From the NCBI GenBank assembly GCA_963556195.1, contig OY744521.1, positions 132,068,288-132,132,287 of the forward strand: a stretch of 64,000 nucleotides of DNA, in the 5' to 3' direction. The stretch comes from Sepiola atlantica (taxonomy: Eukaryota > Mollusca > Cephalopoda > Sepiida > Sepiolidae). The first letter of the stretch is position 1. Each line of letters opens with the position of its first letter. A model generated the notes under the pieces. The model worked only from the letters and a program-made list of their open reading frames with translations, was not told where the DNA came from and searched no databases. Below, one piece after another: positions 1 to 11,424 of this stretch. A program made the translations under genes and the position numbers.

Positions 1-90
1 CAATCAACCGGAATGTTGGGAACGTCAGTTGAAGAAGACGAAACGAAGAAGAAGAGAAAACGAGAGAAAACGTGAGGAAGGGTAAATCGA

Positions 91-110
91 CATATATATA
101 TATACATACA

Positions 111-152
<42 letters not shown>
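91..152. repeat. (TA)n microsatellite
   Basis: Nearly pure TA dinucleotide run with a few CA interruptions at its 5' end. The sequence before it (1-90) is GA-rich, and the sequence after it (153-350) shows nothing recognisable. Confidence 0.95.
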
Positions 153-155
<3 letters not shown>

Positions 156-388
156 CATATATCAACACAGGAAAATAAAGATATATGTATACATTTAAAT
201 TGAAACCTCTCATGAAAGAATTGGTGCTCGATATACGAGATAAGGCAATTATATAGACAAGCAAAACATGATAATACAAATTGTAAAACTACACTATCTA
301 TTACATCCTCCGTTGCTGAAAACAACGTGTTTTAAGCAACTGAGGTCGCAATAGATATTGCATTTTTACCATCTTTATTTTCATATTT

Positions 389-472
389 TACTTGTCTCTC
401 TCTTTCTCTTTCTATCTCTTTCTATCTATCTCTCTATCTTTGTCTCTTTCTCCGTCTTTCTCTGTCTATACA
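389..472. repeat. Polypyrimidine (CT/TCTA) tract
   Basis: Imperfect TCTC/TATC run on the + strand. An open frame across it encodes leucine/serine-rich low complexity and is not a gene. Confidence 0.85.
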
Positions 473-659
473 TATATTTAAATATGTATCAACATACTTG
501 TTTTTCATCCTTTCCGGGAAGCATTAGTGCTGAAGATACTTGTTCCGCCAGTCACACGCTTCGAACCCCTCATAACAACGTCAACATTTTAACGTGTTCT
601 CTGAACACACATGAACATGCAGTGAAACACAACAATGTCGGTAAAAAGAATTGAATTAA

Positions 660-1750
660 GGTAGATTAATCTCTGCTAAAACGGACATATTCAGAAAGCT
701 GTTATAAACAATGTTCACTGACTCGTTCGAACTTAACTTTGCATTATGTCTAAAATTTGACAGTCAAATAATACTCCTCTTACAGGGCTCGTCCTAGCAT
801 TACAGAGGCTATAAACAACATTATATTTTTTTAAAATTCTTATCCGCGTATACGCGTGTTTCACCCTTTTACGTGAACATATTAAAATATGTTAATTTCT
901 TCGTTTTAAATGATCAGAGATAGCTGGCGAGCGATGGAGCAGATTACATACACTAACTTTTGCTAGGTCTTATTTCAGTCAAGGACCCTTCCGTACCATG
1001 ATATCTAAACTTCTGTAACATAATAAATGACTAAATAAGTACGTTATAAATAACGACGTGGACTGATGACCTGGACGTGCGAAGTTCAAATCGAGTTGGT
1101 TCTATAGTATCATTTTCACTTTGTCCCTCCTGTAAAAATGTAAACAACATCATCAAGCCGATCAACAAAGTTGTAACGTGTTGATTTATACGGATTTACT
1201 TGTTTACTTTAATAAATAATTACATATACCAATACAGTGTAATCCCTCCCTATGCATTGATATGAAACAGATGAAGTTCAAAGAAGTAAAAGAAGATAAC
1301 ACGATACAATTGAAAAGAGAAAATAATAGTATTAAGCGGAGGCGAATAAAAATATTTACCAGAAAACACAGACAAAATGTGTCTTACTTTCAATACTTAA
1401 TGCATCGGCTTTATTAAACAAAAGAGAGATTAATAGTAAAACGCTAAATTAATAGAATTATATTAATTAATAATAAAAGAATTAATACGAAAATATAAGT
1501 TACAGACTTACGTTACTTCATTGAATTCCGGTTATTTATATCGTCAATTTTATTGTTTTTTAAGACAATAAAAATTGCACTACTTGCAAATACTGTGCAA
1601 TTTAAAAATCCCTAGCTGGAACGATATACGTTCAAATAAAGAGACGAGTCTTGCACGAAAAATCCAATGCGATATATAAATATTCAAACCAAGATTTTCG
1701 TGTGAGATGTCGTAGAACCTTCTTGGTGAATACAAAAAGGTAGCATCAAG
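660..1750. other. No gene recognised
   Basis: AT-rich unique-looking sequence. The only item of note is a tRNA-like B box near 1083, listed separately. Open frames are short and unsupported. Confidence 0.6.
1060..1150 (+). repeat. tRNA-derived SINE-like fragment
   Basis: AGTTCAAATCGAG at 1083-1095 fits the pol III B box (GTTCAAATC core). It is followed by a pyrimidine-rich stretch typical of SINE bodies. No convincing A box is visible upstream, so this is a decayed fragment or a chance match. Confidence 0.3.
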
Positions 1751-2063
1751 TGCTTTACAAGTCAATGATAAAAACGAAGACGCTTTGTTTCGTAGAGTTT
1801 ACTGCAACACGTAAGTCTAATGTATCTTGTTCGATTATAATTTCTTTGTCTCCTCTGCTCTCCCCCCCCTCTCTCTCTCTCTCTTTCTTCTGTGAGGCGC
1901 TTGATCTCGTTTTACACATTCCGGTTATAGTTCCATGAGAGTGGATTATAGAAATGTGTTTTTGTCTGTTCATGGATGTATTTGAGAAAATGTGTTATGC
2001 ACATAATAAAACGTCTCGTTATCCTTTAAAAGTCATTATATAAAACATATTGAATTGAATTTT

Positions 2064-2068
2064 CATAC

Positions 2069-2121
<53 letters not shown>

Positions 2122-2155
2122 CCTATATATATATATACATGGATATATATATATA
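2064..2155. repeat. (TA)n microsatellite, interrupted
   Basis: TA run broken by TTTA, CC and GG interruptions. Open frames on the minus strand are IYIY translations of it. Confidence 0.95.
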
Positions 2156-2434
2156 ATGTAATACTTCTTGAAAGTAATGACTTGTAAAGAAATAGCAACA
2201 AAGAAACATATCGTAAATATCGAAAACTCACTTAACGTCAGATTCAATATCAGTGTTTACAACGACAAGATTTGCTTAAATGTCAAGCATTCTGGACGAT
2301 CAGATTTATAGAAAGCACTCAGCTGAAAACTCATCCCTAGATTAATGTATGTATTTTCATTTATCAATCTGTTTAATTATCTTAATATCAATTTAGTTAT
2401 CTACATTCAATCTAACTATATACGTATCTAAACA

Positions 2435-2435
2435 C

Positions 2436-2468
<33 letters not shown>

Positions 2469-2513
2469 CATATATACATATAAATATATATATATATGTA
2501 TATGTGTGTGTGT
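2435..2513. repeat. (TA)n/(TG)n microsatellite
   Basis: TA run grading into TGTGTG. The 2514-3100 interval that follows is unique AT-rich DNA without a recognisable gene. Confidence 0.95.
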
Positions 2514-3105
2514 ATTTGTAATGTTAGTTGAGATCAATATAATTTACACATTCTTCAAAGAATTCAAAACTGACAAGCATTGCGCATACGATCGTGTATT
2601 TTTATAACAATGCATTTATCCCAAATCAGCCCCATAGCTCAGCACTTTACTAATAATCATTCCTCCCCTTGATCCCAATTTCGAAAACTCTTTGTATATA
2701 ACACAACAATATTAAAACATACCAATAATAAACAAAACACAATATATTAGAAGCGTTATACATCAAACCAAATAAAAACAGCCATTAACAGAATTAATTT
2801 AAACACTAGTGATAACATTCTAACATGTGTATAGTTCTAATTTTATTTCCGTATTAATGATATAATTCCCGCCAAAACTACCTATTAATATTAGCATTAC
2901 AACGATTGTATTAATCTGATTCTCTTGAAGATGGACTCGGATTGTCTTAAAAATACTTGGGACACTTACCTCAGATTCAGCAGCCAATTCACCACTTAAT
3001 AAATACCTTAATTCGGCAAATGTGAAAAGATCCACACAAGGATATCAAGACATAAGTAATCTGTCATATTAAACAACACTTACATTACATAGAACATGCT
3101 GCCAA

Positions 3106-3108
<3 letters not shown>

Positions 3109-3149
<41 letters not shown>

Positions 3150-3186
3150 TATATTTATATATATATACATGTATGTATGTATGTAC

Positions 3187-3231
<45 letters not shown>

Positions 3232-3232
3232 T
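3109..3232. repeat. (TA)n microsatellite with TATG block
   Basis: Two TA runs separated by a short GTAT tetranucleotide block at about 3170-3186. Confidence 0.95.
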
Positions 3233-3239
3233 GTTATTT

Positions 3240-4370
3240 TATTGTCATTATATTTCTATATTTGTAGCGTATTTATTTATCATCTACTTATATGTAGCTA
3301 TCCATCTCATAAATCTTCCCATTTCTCTATATTAAGATCTATCATAATCCGTTCATGCCTCGGCATCTTTTAAATTCTTCTTTCTTATCTGTCCAATTGG
3401 AGTATTTCGATATTTGGATGCGTAATTTTTATATAAAAAATATTCTGCTGCATCGATCGAACCTTCTTAATTACCAGTAGTAACACCTTTATCTGTAGCC
3501 CAATATATAAATATTATTACTTACAAATGTGCTATCCATTAACTATGGACACTTATATAGCTATTAGACAAGGCGTATTAACAACTGAATGCGAAAGGAA
3601 CACACTATGACAATAACAAGTGTTGCATATTGCGATGTCTAAATTGGATCGCAAAAATTCGAAAACGTTTCTCGATCGAGGACGGCATTAAACTAACAAA
3701 AAGTTTTAAAGGCGGTTCGTTTCAATGTAAACGTAGATGCTTATCTCACGCCACATTACAAAAACGTAGACATTTTTTATTGTAAATCATTGAGTGAAAC
3801 GGAGATTTCACTTCTTTTTTGCCGAATTACATTAAAAAAATCAGACTAAAATAGAGAGACATTAAGAATTATAATACGTCAAAAAATAAGTGTGGCGCTC
3901 AAATACGTACATAGAAATAGAGACGTATATCTATTTATTTGAAGTTGAGTGAGGGAAAACCTCAGCAGAATACTCGATTATTAAGAAACACTCCGATAAT
4001 AAGAGCGTAATATTTAATTACATATGTAATTACAGAAGATTAAGACAACGTCGGAACTGAGGGTTTCACATCTGAACAAAGGTGGTTTATTGTTGAGATA
4101 TTTTTGCCGTTCTCGCTTAAGCCTCTGCTTATGTCTCTGAGTTGTCTGAATGGTTTGTATTATTATATATAAATACACATCTCTATATAAATAGGTACAT
4201 TGATAGATACATAGATACCGTTATGTATGTTTATATTTATACATATTTGCATGCATACTATTTAGTCCTAAAGTAATGTCATTAATCATTATGAATCTTA
4301 GAACATGTTTCTAGCGTTAAAAATTAGATATCTTCGAATGTATTATTATTTTATCAATATATATCATACA
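3240..4370. other. No gene recognised
   Basis: Unique AT-rich sequence. No ORF, tRNA, repeat family or terminal repeat could be supported. Confidence 0.6.
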
Positions 4371-4375
4371 CCAAT

Positions 4376-4376
4376 A

Positions 4377-4438
<62 letters not shown>

Positions 4439-4449
4439 GATATATATAT

Positions 4450-4512
<63 letters not shown>
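4376..4512. repeat. (CT)n(TA)n compound microsatellite
   Basis: A CT run of about 20 bp passes into over 100 bp of TA with two TTTA/AAATA interruptions. It directly abuts the 5' end of the recognisable PLE sequence. Confidence 0.95.
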
Positions 4513-4514
<2 letters not shown>

Positions 4515-5037
4515 CTACAAAACCTACACCCTAAGATTAAATTCACAATGGAACACAGTCAAACAGAACTACCCTTCCTAGATGTACAGATTAAAATTAA
4601 AAAAACACTCACATACTCACAGGCATCCACCAAAAACCCACAGACACCCAACAATATCTCTAGTTTAGAAGCCATCACCCGAAAATTGCTTTGAATCTAT
4701 ACCCTAATCCCTAGCACGCAGGATGTACTATAGTCATTGACAAAGACCTCCATATTGCCCGACTGGAGAAACTACAGAAAACTTTAACAAGAAGAGAATA
4801 CCCGCAACAAATAATACACAAAGGTATAGAACTAGCAGAACACAAAAGTTAGCATACATCTCAACACAACAAAAACAATCTAGAATTATTCATAGAAATT
4901 ACAAGTAACCTTACTCTACACAACCCTAACAACAAACTAAACAAGATATTAAAACAACGAAAATAATAAAAATATAGGGGAACTCATACACATTTAAACA
5001 CCCAACACAAACATTCACAATAAAAAATACCAAGGAC

Positions 5038-5298
5038 GGTGTCTATTTGCTAGAATGTACAACATCCCACGAAGCTTATATAGGTGCGACCAAAACATTT
5101 AATAATGGAGTATATTTACATAAAAGCACCATTAAAATCAAAGAAAACCGTAAATTATCTGTCTCCCACCATGTGCACTCATGCAGCGGCGAACATTTTT
5201 ACATAATGCTAATTTTCCAAAGCACCGAGTATACCTACTTACTAACGAAAGAAAACAACTTAATATTTGAATTTAATCCAGCATTAAACAGATCATAA
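5038..5298 (+). pseudogene. PLE GIY-YIG endonuclease remnant (copy 1)
   Basis: The frame opens with V-Y-L-L-E-C and continues to A-Y-I-G-A-T, the PLE version of the GIY-YIG signature (VY..C....YIG). The segment K-I-K-E-N-R-K-L-S-V-S-H-H resembles the conserved helix region downstream. The paired cysteines of PLE-type GIY-YIG domains are only partly kept. The frame closes at a stop after A-L-N-R-S. It has no intact RT upstream, so it cannot make a functional PLE protein. The first in-frame Met (5047) is accidental. Confidence 0.75.
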
Positions 5299-5371
5299 CT
5301 CTAACAACCCACAATACGAACCACATTTTTATCAACCTTTCTCTACCTCTCTCTATCACTATCTAACTGTA

Positions 5372-5505
5372 CACCTGTGCGCGCACATATGTGTGTGTGG
5401 ATGTGTGTGTTGGGGTGGGTGTATATGTCGCTCACCTATGTACAAGATTCAGAACTGACCACACCCGTGCGCACACACGAACACACACACGCGGGCACAA
5501 CAGTG
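5372..5505. repeat. (GT)n then (CA)n blocks within PLE 3' region
   Basis: A GT-rich stretch (5390-5430) is followed by a CA-rich stretch (5465-5500), so the two could pair as a loose inverted repeat. Both lie between the GIY-YIG remnant and the hammerhead-like motif. Confidence 0.7.
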
Positions 5506-5757
5506 ATCTTGGAGACTTGGCAATAACATATAATAAAATTCAAAAGAAAATCTTCGCACTCTAATAAATTAAGATATACGATAAAATAAAGGTAAAAATA
5601 AAACGTACTTTATAAACACACACAGCTTTGACCAAGAGAAGCAGGAAAAAAAATAATATCATCAAAACACGTACTAACAAACCCGCAACCTACGCATGCG
5701 CAAAAACGTCAAACAATGACACATTTCCTCAAATAAAACAACACTCTTTCAAAACGT

Positions 5758-5796
5758 GTCTGATAAAACCGGACCACCGCTTGAAACGCGTTAAAT
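5758..5796 (+). ncRNA. Hammerhead-ribozyme-like motif (PLE copy 1)
   Basis: CTGATAA at 5760-5766 corresponds to the CUGANGA box with G8 changed to A. AACCGG (5767-5772) pairs with CCGCTT (5777-5782) apart from one C-C mismatch, closing stem II around ACCA. GAAA follows at 5783-5786. Then a minimal stem III (A-C, GC loop, G-U) leads to U at the cleavage position. The layout matches minimal type I hammerheads known from PLEs. The G8 change should abolish or severely reduce cleavage. Confidence 0.6.
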
Positions 5797-6054
5797 AAAA
5801 TTATAAAATGTAAAATAACAAAATTATATATAAACTAGCGGGACCCATGTAAATTACACGAAATGAATATTTTAATACTAATTATCTTGTTCCTAACCTA
5901 TACATGTTTGAATAACATACGATAAGATTTGGACTTGTATATTTATTTTTTTTAAATGAACAATACATGAAACAATTTACAAAACTTCTTTATATACAAT
6001 ATTTTCGATTAAATAAAATGTTGCTCCAATTCATGAACATTTATTTACTCCTCT

Positions 6055-6380
6055 TCAAGAGTTAGGCACAAGGTCAGTGTTATCTTACTCCTACAAGTAA
6101 GATGTGACCCAAGGTCGAGTCGGCAAAGTGGGGTTTGAAAAACAAGCGCTCGAGAAGGTGAGTACTCTGGCCATTAAAAATTGCCTGGCTAACGCCGTTG
6201 GCATTCCACGGTAGAGGCGCCTCAGGCAGTAAGCAATGGGTGAACCTCCTTAAACTGCACAGGACAGACCCATAGACCGGCGTAAATCAAGCCTCAAAGG
6301 CCAAGACAATACCAGTCTATGGAGTGCAATATCCATCGGAACAGATACTACACTTTGATCTTAGCCAAACGGCCAAGACC
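6055..6380 (-). repeat. U2-snRNA-headed SINE-like element
   Basis: Read on the minus strand, 6377-6340 gives a near match to the first ~38 nt of U2 snRNA (CTTGGCC.TTTGGCTAAGATCAA.GTGTAGTATCTG). At 6327-6310 it shows CACTCCA..CTGGTATTG, resembling the U2 3' domain. The rest (about 6310-6060) matches the unit tandemly repeated at 46476-47222, sharing for example GCACAGGAC (+ strand), TCTGGCCATTAAAAATTGCC and GGCGCCTCAG. It looks like a pol III or U2-promoter-derived retroposon with an internally deleted U2-like head. It is not a functional U2 gene, because the Sm site and branch-point-recognition region are missing. Confidence 0.7.
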
Positions 6381-6713
6381 ATTCATGAGTAGCATACAAA
6401 GATTCAGAATGTCGGTTCTTTTTGATGTAAGCATGACATACAAAAGCACACACGCTATCGTATTAATATGTGTCTTCCCGGTCATCCACTCCCTACCTCT
6501 CTTCCCCTTCCCCTCAAAATGTAGAAAAACATCTTAGAGGATGGTTGCGAACGAACTATAAACCAGTCGGGCCAAAGTCATAAATAATACTAGGCTAACA
6601 GTTGCGCCAAAGGGAAATACTGGAAATTGTTTCGATAATTAGGCGAGTTGAATCGTATTAATATATAGATATTGAAAAATGTTTTTTTACAAATGTTGGT
6701 AGCCTTACACATT

Positions 6714-6781
<68 letters not shown>
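6714..6781. repeat. (TA)n microsatellite
   Basis: About 68 bp of uninterrupted TA. Confidence 0.97.
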
Positions 6782-6783
<2 letters not shown>

Positions 6784-6993
6784 TAAGGCGAGGAATATAG
6801 ATGTTGGTGACATTTTCCAAGAGTGTGCATAAAACTGAAAAGTTTTACAAACGAGTGAAACAATAACATGAATGTACTAAACCGGCTTTCATCCACACTC
6901 ATCAGACTCACTAAAAAATTAGTCGAACTAATTATTAATTCTAATATTTTAATTACTTAGTTTGTCTGTATGTATACTAATAAGGGAATACGC

Positions 6994-6995
<2 letters not shown>

Positions 6996-7058
<63 letters not shown>
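6996..7058. repeat. (TA)n microsatellite
   Basis: About 62 bp of uninterrupted TA, roughly 215 bp from the preceding tract. Confidence 0.97.
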
Positions 7059-7059
<1 letters not shown>

Positions 7060-7060
<1 letters not shown>

Positions 7061-9340
7061 AATGAAAGCAAATATCAAATACTCTAACTTTGTTATACCA
7101 CACGAAGGCTAAAACCTTCCTTCAATTGTATAAACATCAAATAAATATCGAAACATGAATTATTAAAAATCCTTAAGTGAATAATGCAGGTGAAATTTAG
7201 CTCTGATAAATCGTTTACATTCCACATATCGCATATATTATAACTTCGTATTATACAAAATTTATGACATACAATATTTTGTAATTATGTTTCAAAATGT
7301 AACCTCGAAAAATAGTATTATATGTTTATGTTTCAGAATTTATTTTAATAATATCCACATCAGCACGCGAAATATTAAGTTACCTTTTACAGGTCAAGAA
7401 TGATCACTAACACATACAGCAAAAATATCCACTAAAATCCAGAAACCCTATTTTCTTTTTTATGCTGTTTTTCTTCTTTATGACAGAATATATACATTGG
7501 GCTTAACAGATGTATGTATATATTAGTAAAGAAACATGGATTTCCTGTTCAAGGTAAGCATACTATGTCTAAACTGTTGAATCCAGAATTGCTGAGCAGA
7601 GACTTTGGAAAACGAAAAACTAGATAATTTACACAATTACGACTCCTATTTAAACTATCATTATTGGTTCTGACGTGACTAAACCAGCATCATATGAAGC
7701 GAAGTTTTACAGCGTGACCACAAATTATACACTTTACAGTTTAATCCATGAACTTCTAGAATTACACGTTTTGATTACAACTACTCTTAGCAATATAGAT
7801 ATATCAGTCCGCGACTTTGCCTATGACGAACTTCAATACCAAAAAGGCAACTGGTCCTAATAACAGCCTTGCCATTGTGCGTAAGAATAGCTGCTATTAT
7901 CAGATAGGTGTATAATTGTGCCATAAAAAAAGTAAATGCTTTCTATCACATTACAAAACTTTATTCGTCTGTTCAGTATTCATAAATAATGGTGATCAGT
8001 CATGCATCCAATGACTCATATTTGTCATGAGTCAATTTGTAAGAATGTATAATAAATCAGGCAACTGTCCAACGACAGCAGTAAAATTAGAAGCAATATG
8101 GATTTTGTCTTGATAGGTCAATTGTACATGTGCTAACTCTAAAATCTCTTAACATTAGCGAATTCCTTATGAGGAATTTGTTTCGCTTATTATCAAAGGC
8201 CGTCGATAAGGGCTGACACACAGAGTCGCTTTAAAAAAGTGCTTGCTATATAGTATCTGGCTATCTTTTCACAACTTTCAACTCATTTCACTCAAATATG
8301 TCTATCAATGTAGTTGTAAATTCACATAAGACTGAATGACATATTATCAAGACTGCCGTGCGCCAAGCGTTTTTCTATAGCGCTGAATCATTTTCATGAT
8401 CTTTGTAAATAAACTTTTAAAATATATTCTGATATTAGTTGTTTATATTTACTGTCTATGGAAGCACTTGGAAGGGCACTAGTGATCAAGATCACGTTGA
8501 TTTTCTTCGTTCGTATCTAAATAAATTAGGAAAATGTAAGTTGTTATTTTCATTCTTACGTTCCATCACGAGCCTTTTATTATTTGCCTCATTTAAATAA
8601 TTAGCTTTCTTCTCGAGGAAGACTGTTTTTCATAAGCAACTATGACTTATTTTCACTCAAAGTCTAAGCAAGAAAGCCATATTTTCTAACTGTGCTAAAG
8701 TTCTGTTTTAGAAGGTGTTGATCAATCTACATAAAAACATGATTCCTATTGCAATCCGCTTCCTATGTAAGTCAGAAACGATCTAAAATGTTCTAAAACT
8801 GCTGACAAATTTAGAGAGTGGTCGTTCAGAGAATTTCTGTTGCCTCGATCGAGCTCAAAATCGTCTCCGTAATCTAGTAGGGTATTTTCTCTGCCTTAAA
8901 GCCCTTCTATCATAAAATAGACGTTGTTAGTCCCTCTGTACTCTTTCAATATTTCCTTGGAAGCTAAAAGACTGAGTGTCAATCTGTTGTGTGGGCTTGT
9001 AAGGAATTCACAGCAAGAAAACCTCTGTCTATCCGATGGAAAACTAAAAAATATATGGCTCCGTATATTTAACGTTTAACGGAATTTTCCTCGCAACGCT
9101 TTTACTCTATAGAACACATTGAACTAGACTGTTTCACTACACATGACAACATACTCGGCTTTAAATTAAATGTCAAAATATTAATGTCATAAACAATTAA
9201 ACAAGTATTCAAACTTAGTCCATTCCGTTATTCATTTGTGATATTCTCATGAATGTATTCACCCCTCAACTGCCAATCATTCTATCTCATTTTCCTTTAT
9301 TCTCGAGTGGCTTTTACACTTGATAACTGCTAAAACGTTA
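7060..9340. other. No gene recognised
   Basis: About 2.3 kb of apparently unique AT-rich DNA. A 61-residue open frame at 7675-7860 shows no recognisable motif. No repeat family was identified. Confidence 0.6.
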
Positions 9341-9342
9341 GT

Positions 9343-9630
9343 ATAATATATATATATATAATATATATATATGCATATACCCATATATATACATATGCAT
9401 ATATACATATATATATACAAATACATATATACATATGTATATATATATATATATATGTATATAAATCTATATATATATACGTATATACACACCTATATAT
9501 ATACATGTATATTTATACATATATATATATATACATATATATATATGCATATATACACATACATATATATATTACATATATATACATATACATATATATG
9601 AATACATATATATATATGTATATATATATG

Positions 9631-9664
<34 letters not shown>

Positions 9665-9668
9665 TATC
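9343..9668. repeat. Complex (TA/CATA/TATG)n microsatellite array
   Basis: About 325 bp of TA mixed with CATA, GTATA and GCATA interruptions, one of the three longest in the window. Overlapping open frames on both strands are repeat translations. Confidence 0.95.
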
Positions 9669-9789
9669 TGACAATGAGACATGGATCCTTTCTGCTAAAC
9701 AAGAAAAAAGTTGCAGATATTCCACCTTAGAAGGTTGCGATTTGATTCTTGTTATAAGATGGGAACACAAAAATACAACTTGGTAACGA

Positions 9790-10140
9790 TCACAGGATGG
9801 CTGATGGCAGAATTCCCATATATCTATTTTATGGAGAGTTAAAAGGAGAGAGACCGTGAACGCCCCCTTGTAAGATGCAGTTATGTCTGCACGTACGACA
9901 TGAAGGCTCTTTACATCGACCCGTCATCTTTTGAAAGACATGCCTCTGACAGGGTTGAATAGACGCAACACCATCAAACGACAGCTTGACATAGGGAAAG
10001 CAAAGTGGAAGACGAAAGCCGCTGAAAAGTGTGCGAGGAGGAAAGCATGAGTAAAAGCAAATAACCTTCTTCACCCACCTTTTCTTTTTAACTGTTTCCA
10101 CTATGGCAGAGACTACAAGACCGATATAAACCTTCTCAGT
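9790..10140 (+). pseudogene. LINE (non-LTR retrotransposon) 3' fragment
   Basis: Translation reads R-M-A-D-G-R-I-P then F-Y-G-E-L-K-G-E-R-P at 9796-9860. After a +1/-1 shift it continues R-P-L-V-R with K-A-L-Y-I-D-P-S-S-F-E and A-S-D-R-V-E. This string of motifs is familiar from the C-terminal part of many invertebrate LINE polyproteins (RM.DGRIP..FYGEL..GxR..GRP..R..D, then the D-P..WE.LA.DR region). The last part, H-Y-G-R-D-Y-K-T-D-I-N-L-L-S-H (about 10095-10137), looks like the terminal CCHH-type finger (C..CGR.C.SRIGL.SH) with its cysteines lost. At least one frameshift and several stops make it a dead copy. The RT and endonuclease parts are absent. A 104-residue minus-strand frame over the same interval is a shadow. 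Confidence 0.7.
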
Positions 10141-10276
10141 CACAACAATACATTCCTAGGTAAAGTCAATATGGTATTTGACGTATCGGCATTACTTACA
10201 AGACTCAGTGAATACTGGAACTATCAGATTGGTTCTGCCGATGGTATTCAAGGTCGTATACTTTTTTTTTACTTTT

Positions 10277-10277
10277 A

Positions 10278-10336
<59 letters not shown>

Positions 10337-10383
10337 AGAGAGAGTGAGAGAGAGATCCTCACACACACACGCACACACACACA

Positions 10384-10459
<76 letters not shown>

Positions 10460-10467
10460 TATATATA
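10277..10467. repeat. (TA)n(GA)n(CA)n(TA)n compound microsatellite
   Basis: Four blocks in series: TA to 10312, GA to about 10355, CA to about 10384, then TA to 10467. Compound order of this kind suggests serial slippage from a common seed. Confidence 0.95.
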
Positions 10468-10720
10468 TCCCACGGTTTCCGCCAAAACTATTTATGATAT
10501 TATAAAAAATTAGTAAACGCACAATTTTTATCTGATAACAAACCCTGAAGATGAATCAAAGTGGATCTTTAAGTGCAAGAGCCTAAGAAAAGTACAGCAT
10601 TACATTGAGCTTAATCTCTAAAACAAAAACAAGAACAGATCAACATAAAATATACAGACGCACATTAACTCTCATATTGAATTATATATGCCAAAGAAAT
10701 AAATGCTACTCCTATATATT

Positions 10721-10725
<5 letters not shown>

Positions 10726-10770
<45 letters not shown>
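10726..10770. repeat. (TA)n microsatellite
   Basis: About 45 bp TA run. Confidence 0.95.
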
Positions 10771-10781
<11 letters not shown>

Positions 10782-10825
10782 TATAAATAATACTAATACT
10801 ATTGTTCATAATATGATGACAATAC

Positions 10826-10945
10826 TACTACTACTACTACTACTCCTACTACTAATAATAATAATTGTAATGATACTTATAATAAAGATAACTACAATAA
10901 TAGTAATAATAATATTATTAATGATAATAATAGTCACAGTTAAAG
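10826..10945. repeat. (CTA)n/(ATA)n trinucleotide repeat
   Basis: ACTACTACT run followed by imperfect AATAAT repeats. Hydrophobic L/I-rich open frames on both strands are artefacts of it. Confidence 0.9.
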
Positions 10946-11383
10946 TCATACATATCGAATCTTTAAAGTTTATATTAGGTATGAATATAAAATCGAATGT
11001 AAGGGAATAAGAAAACATAATAGTAATAGCAATCCCAGAACACTACAACAGTAATTACTTTAGAATGAACAATAATGTCGCTTCCGCCACAAAAACCAGA
11101 ATTAATTTTAGTAAGACATACAACTAGGAAAATGGAAATTAGATAGAACCTTCCATGGTATCAACATTATGGTGAAAGTGTGCCGGGGTTTTACACATAT
11201 AAAAATCCTTGCACACAATTTGTCAGAGCAAAATACATTACTCAAATGTGTCACATATGAGACAAGAAACAGCTTGACAAAGGCGAGCATACAACAAACA
11301 GATATGAATATATGAGAGCATTTAGAAGTCCCGTTCTGAATTAGGTTATTTTCAAAGTGTAGTTAGGGGTTTCTTAGGAAAGA

Positions 11384-11387
<4 letters not shown>

Positions 11388-11420
<33 letters not shown>
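11388..11420. repeat. (TA)n microsatellite
   Basis: About 33 bp TA run. The interval 10950-11387 shows no recognisable feature. Confidence 0.95.
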
Positions 11421-11423
<3 letters not shown>

Positions 11424-11424
11424 C

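Larger units (their letters stand above)
4513..5830 (+). mobile_element. Degenerate Penelope-like element, copy 1
   Basis: PLEs are retroelements whose single ORF joins an RT to a C-terminal GIY-YIG endonuclease. Here the RT tail is recognisable across frames: 'TMEHSQTELPFLDVQIKIK' at about 4538-4600 (the FLDV motif after RT domain E), 'KPTDTQQYL' near 4635, and the 'SLARR' segment near 4710-4720. The GIY-YIG remnant follows at 5038-5298, then a non-coding 3' part with a hammerhead-like motif. The catalytic RT core is absent. The copy is riddled with frameshifts and stops. The ends are not determined exactly; the 5' side starts at a (TA)n tract. Confidence 0.8.

Noticed and set aside
500..560. 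CTGAAGA followed by CGAAC near 521-556, possible PLE ribozyme
   Set aside because: Stem II does not pair convincingly, GAAA is absent and there is no PLE coding sequence nearby.
1066..1090. Hammerhead-like CTGATGA near 1066
   Set aside because: No GAAA box or pairing stem II follows (CGAAG instead). The CTGATGA match alone is expected by chance.
6340..6380. A functional U2 snRNA gene
   Set aside because: Only the 5' ~38 nt and a piece of the 3' domain are present. The Sm site and most stem-loops are missing, so it is a pseudogene or SINE head.
9829..10143. 104-residue minus-strand ORF with C-x-x-C pairs
   Set aside because: It is the antisense shadow of the LINE 3' fragment, whose motifs are recognisable on the + strand.
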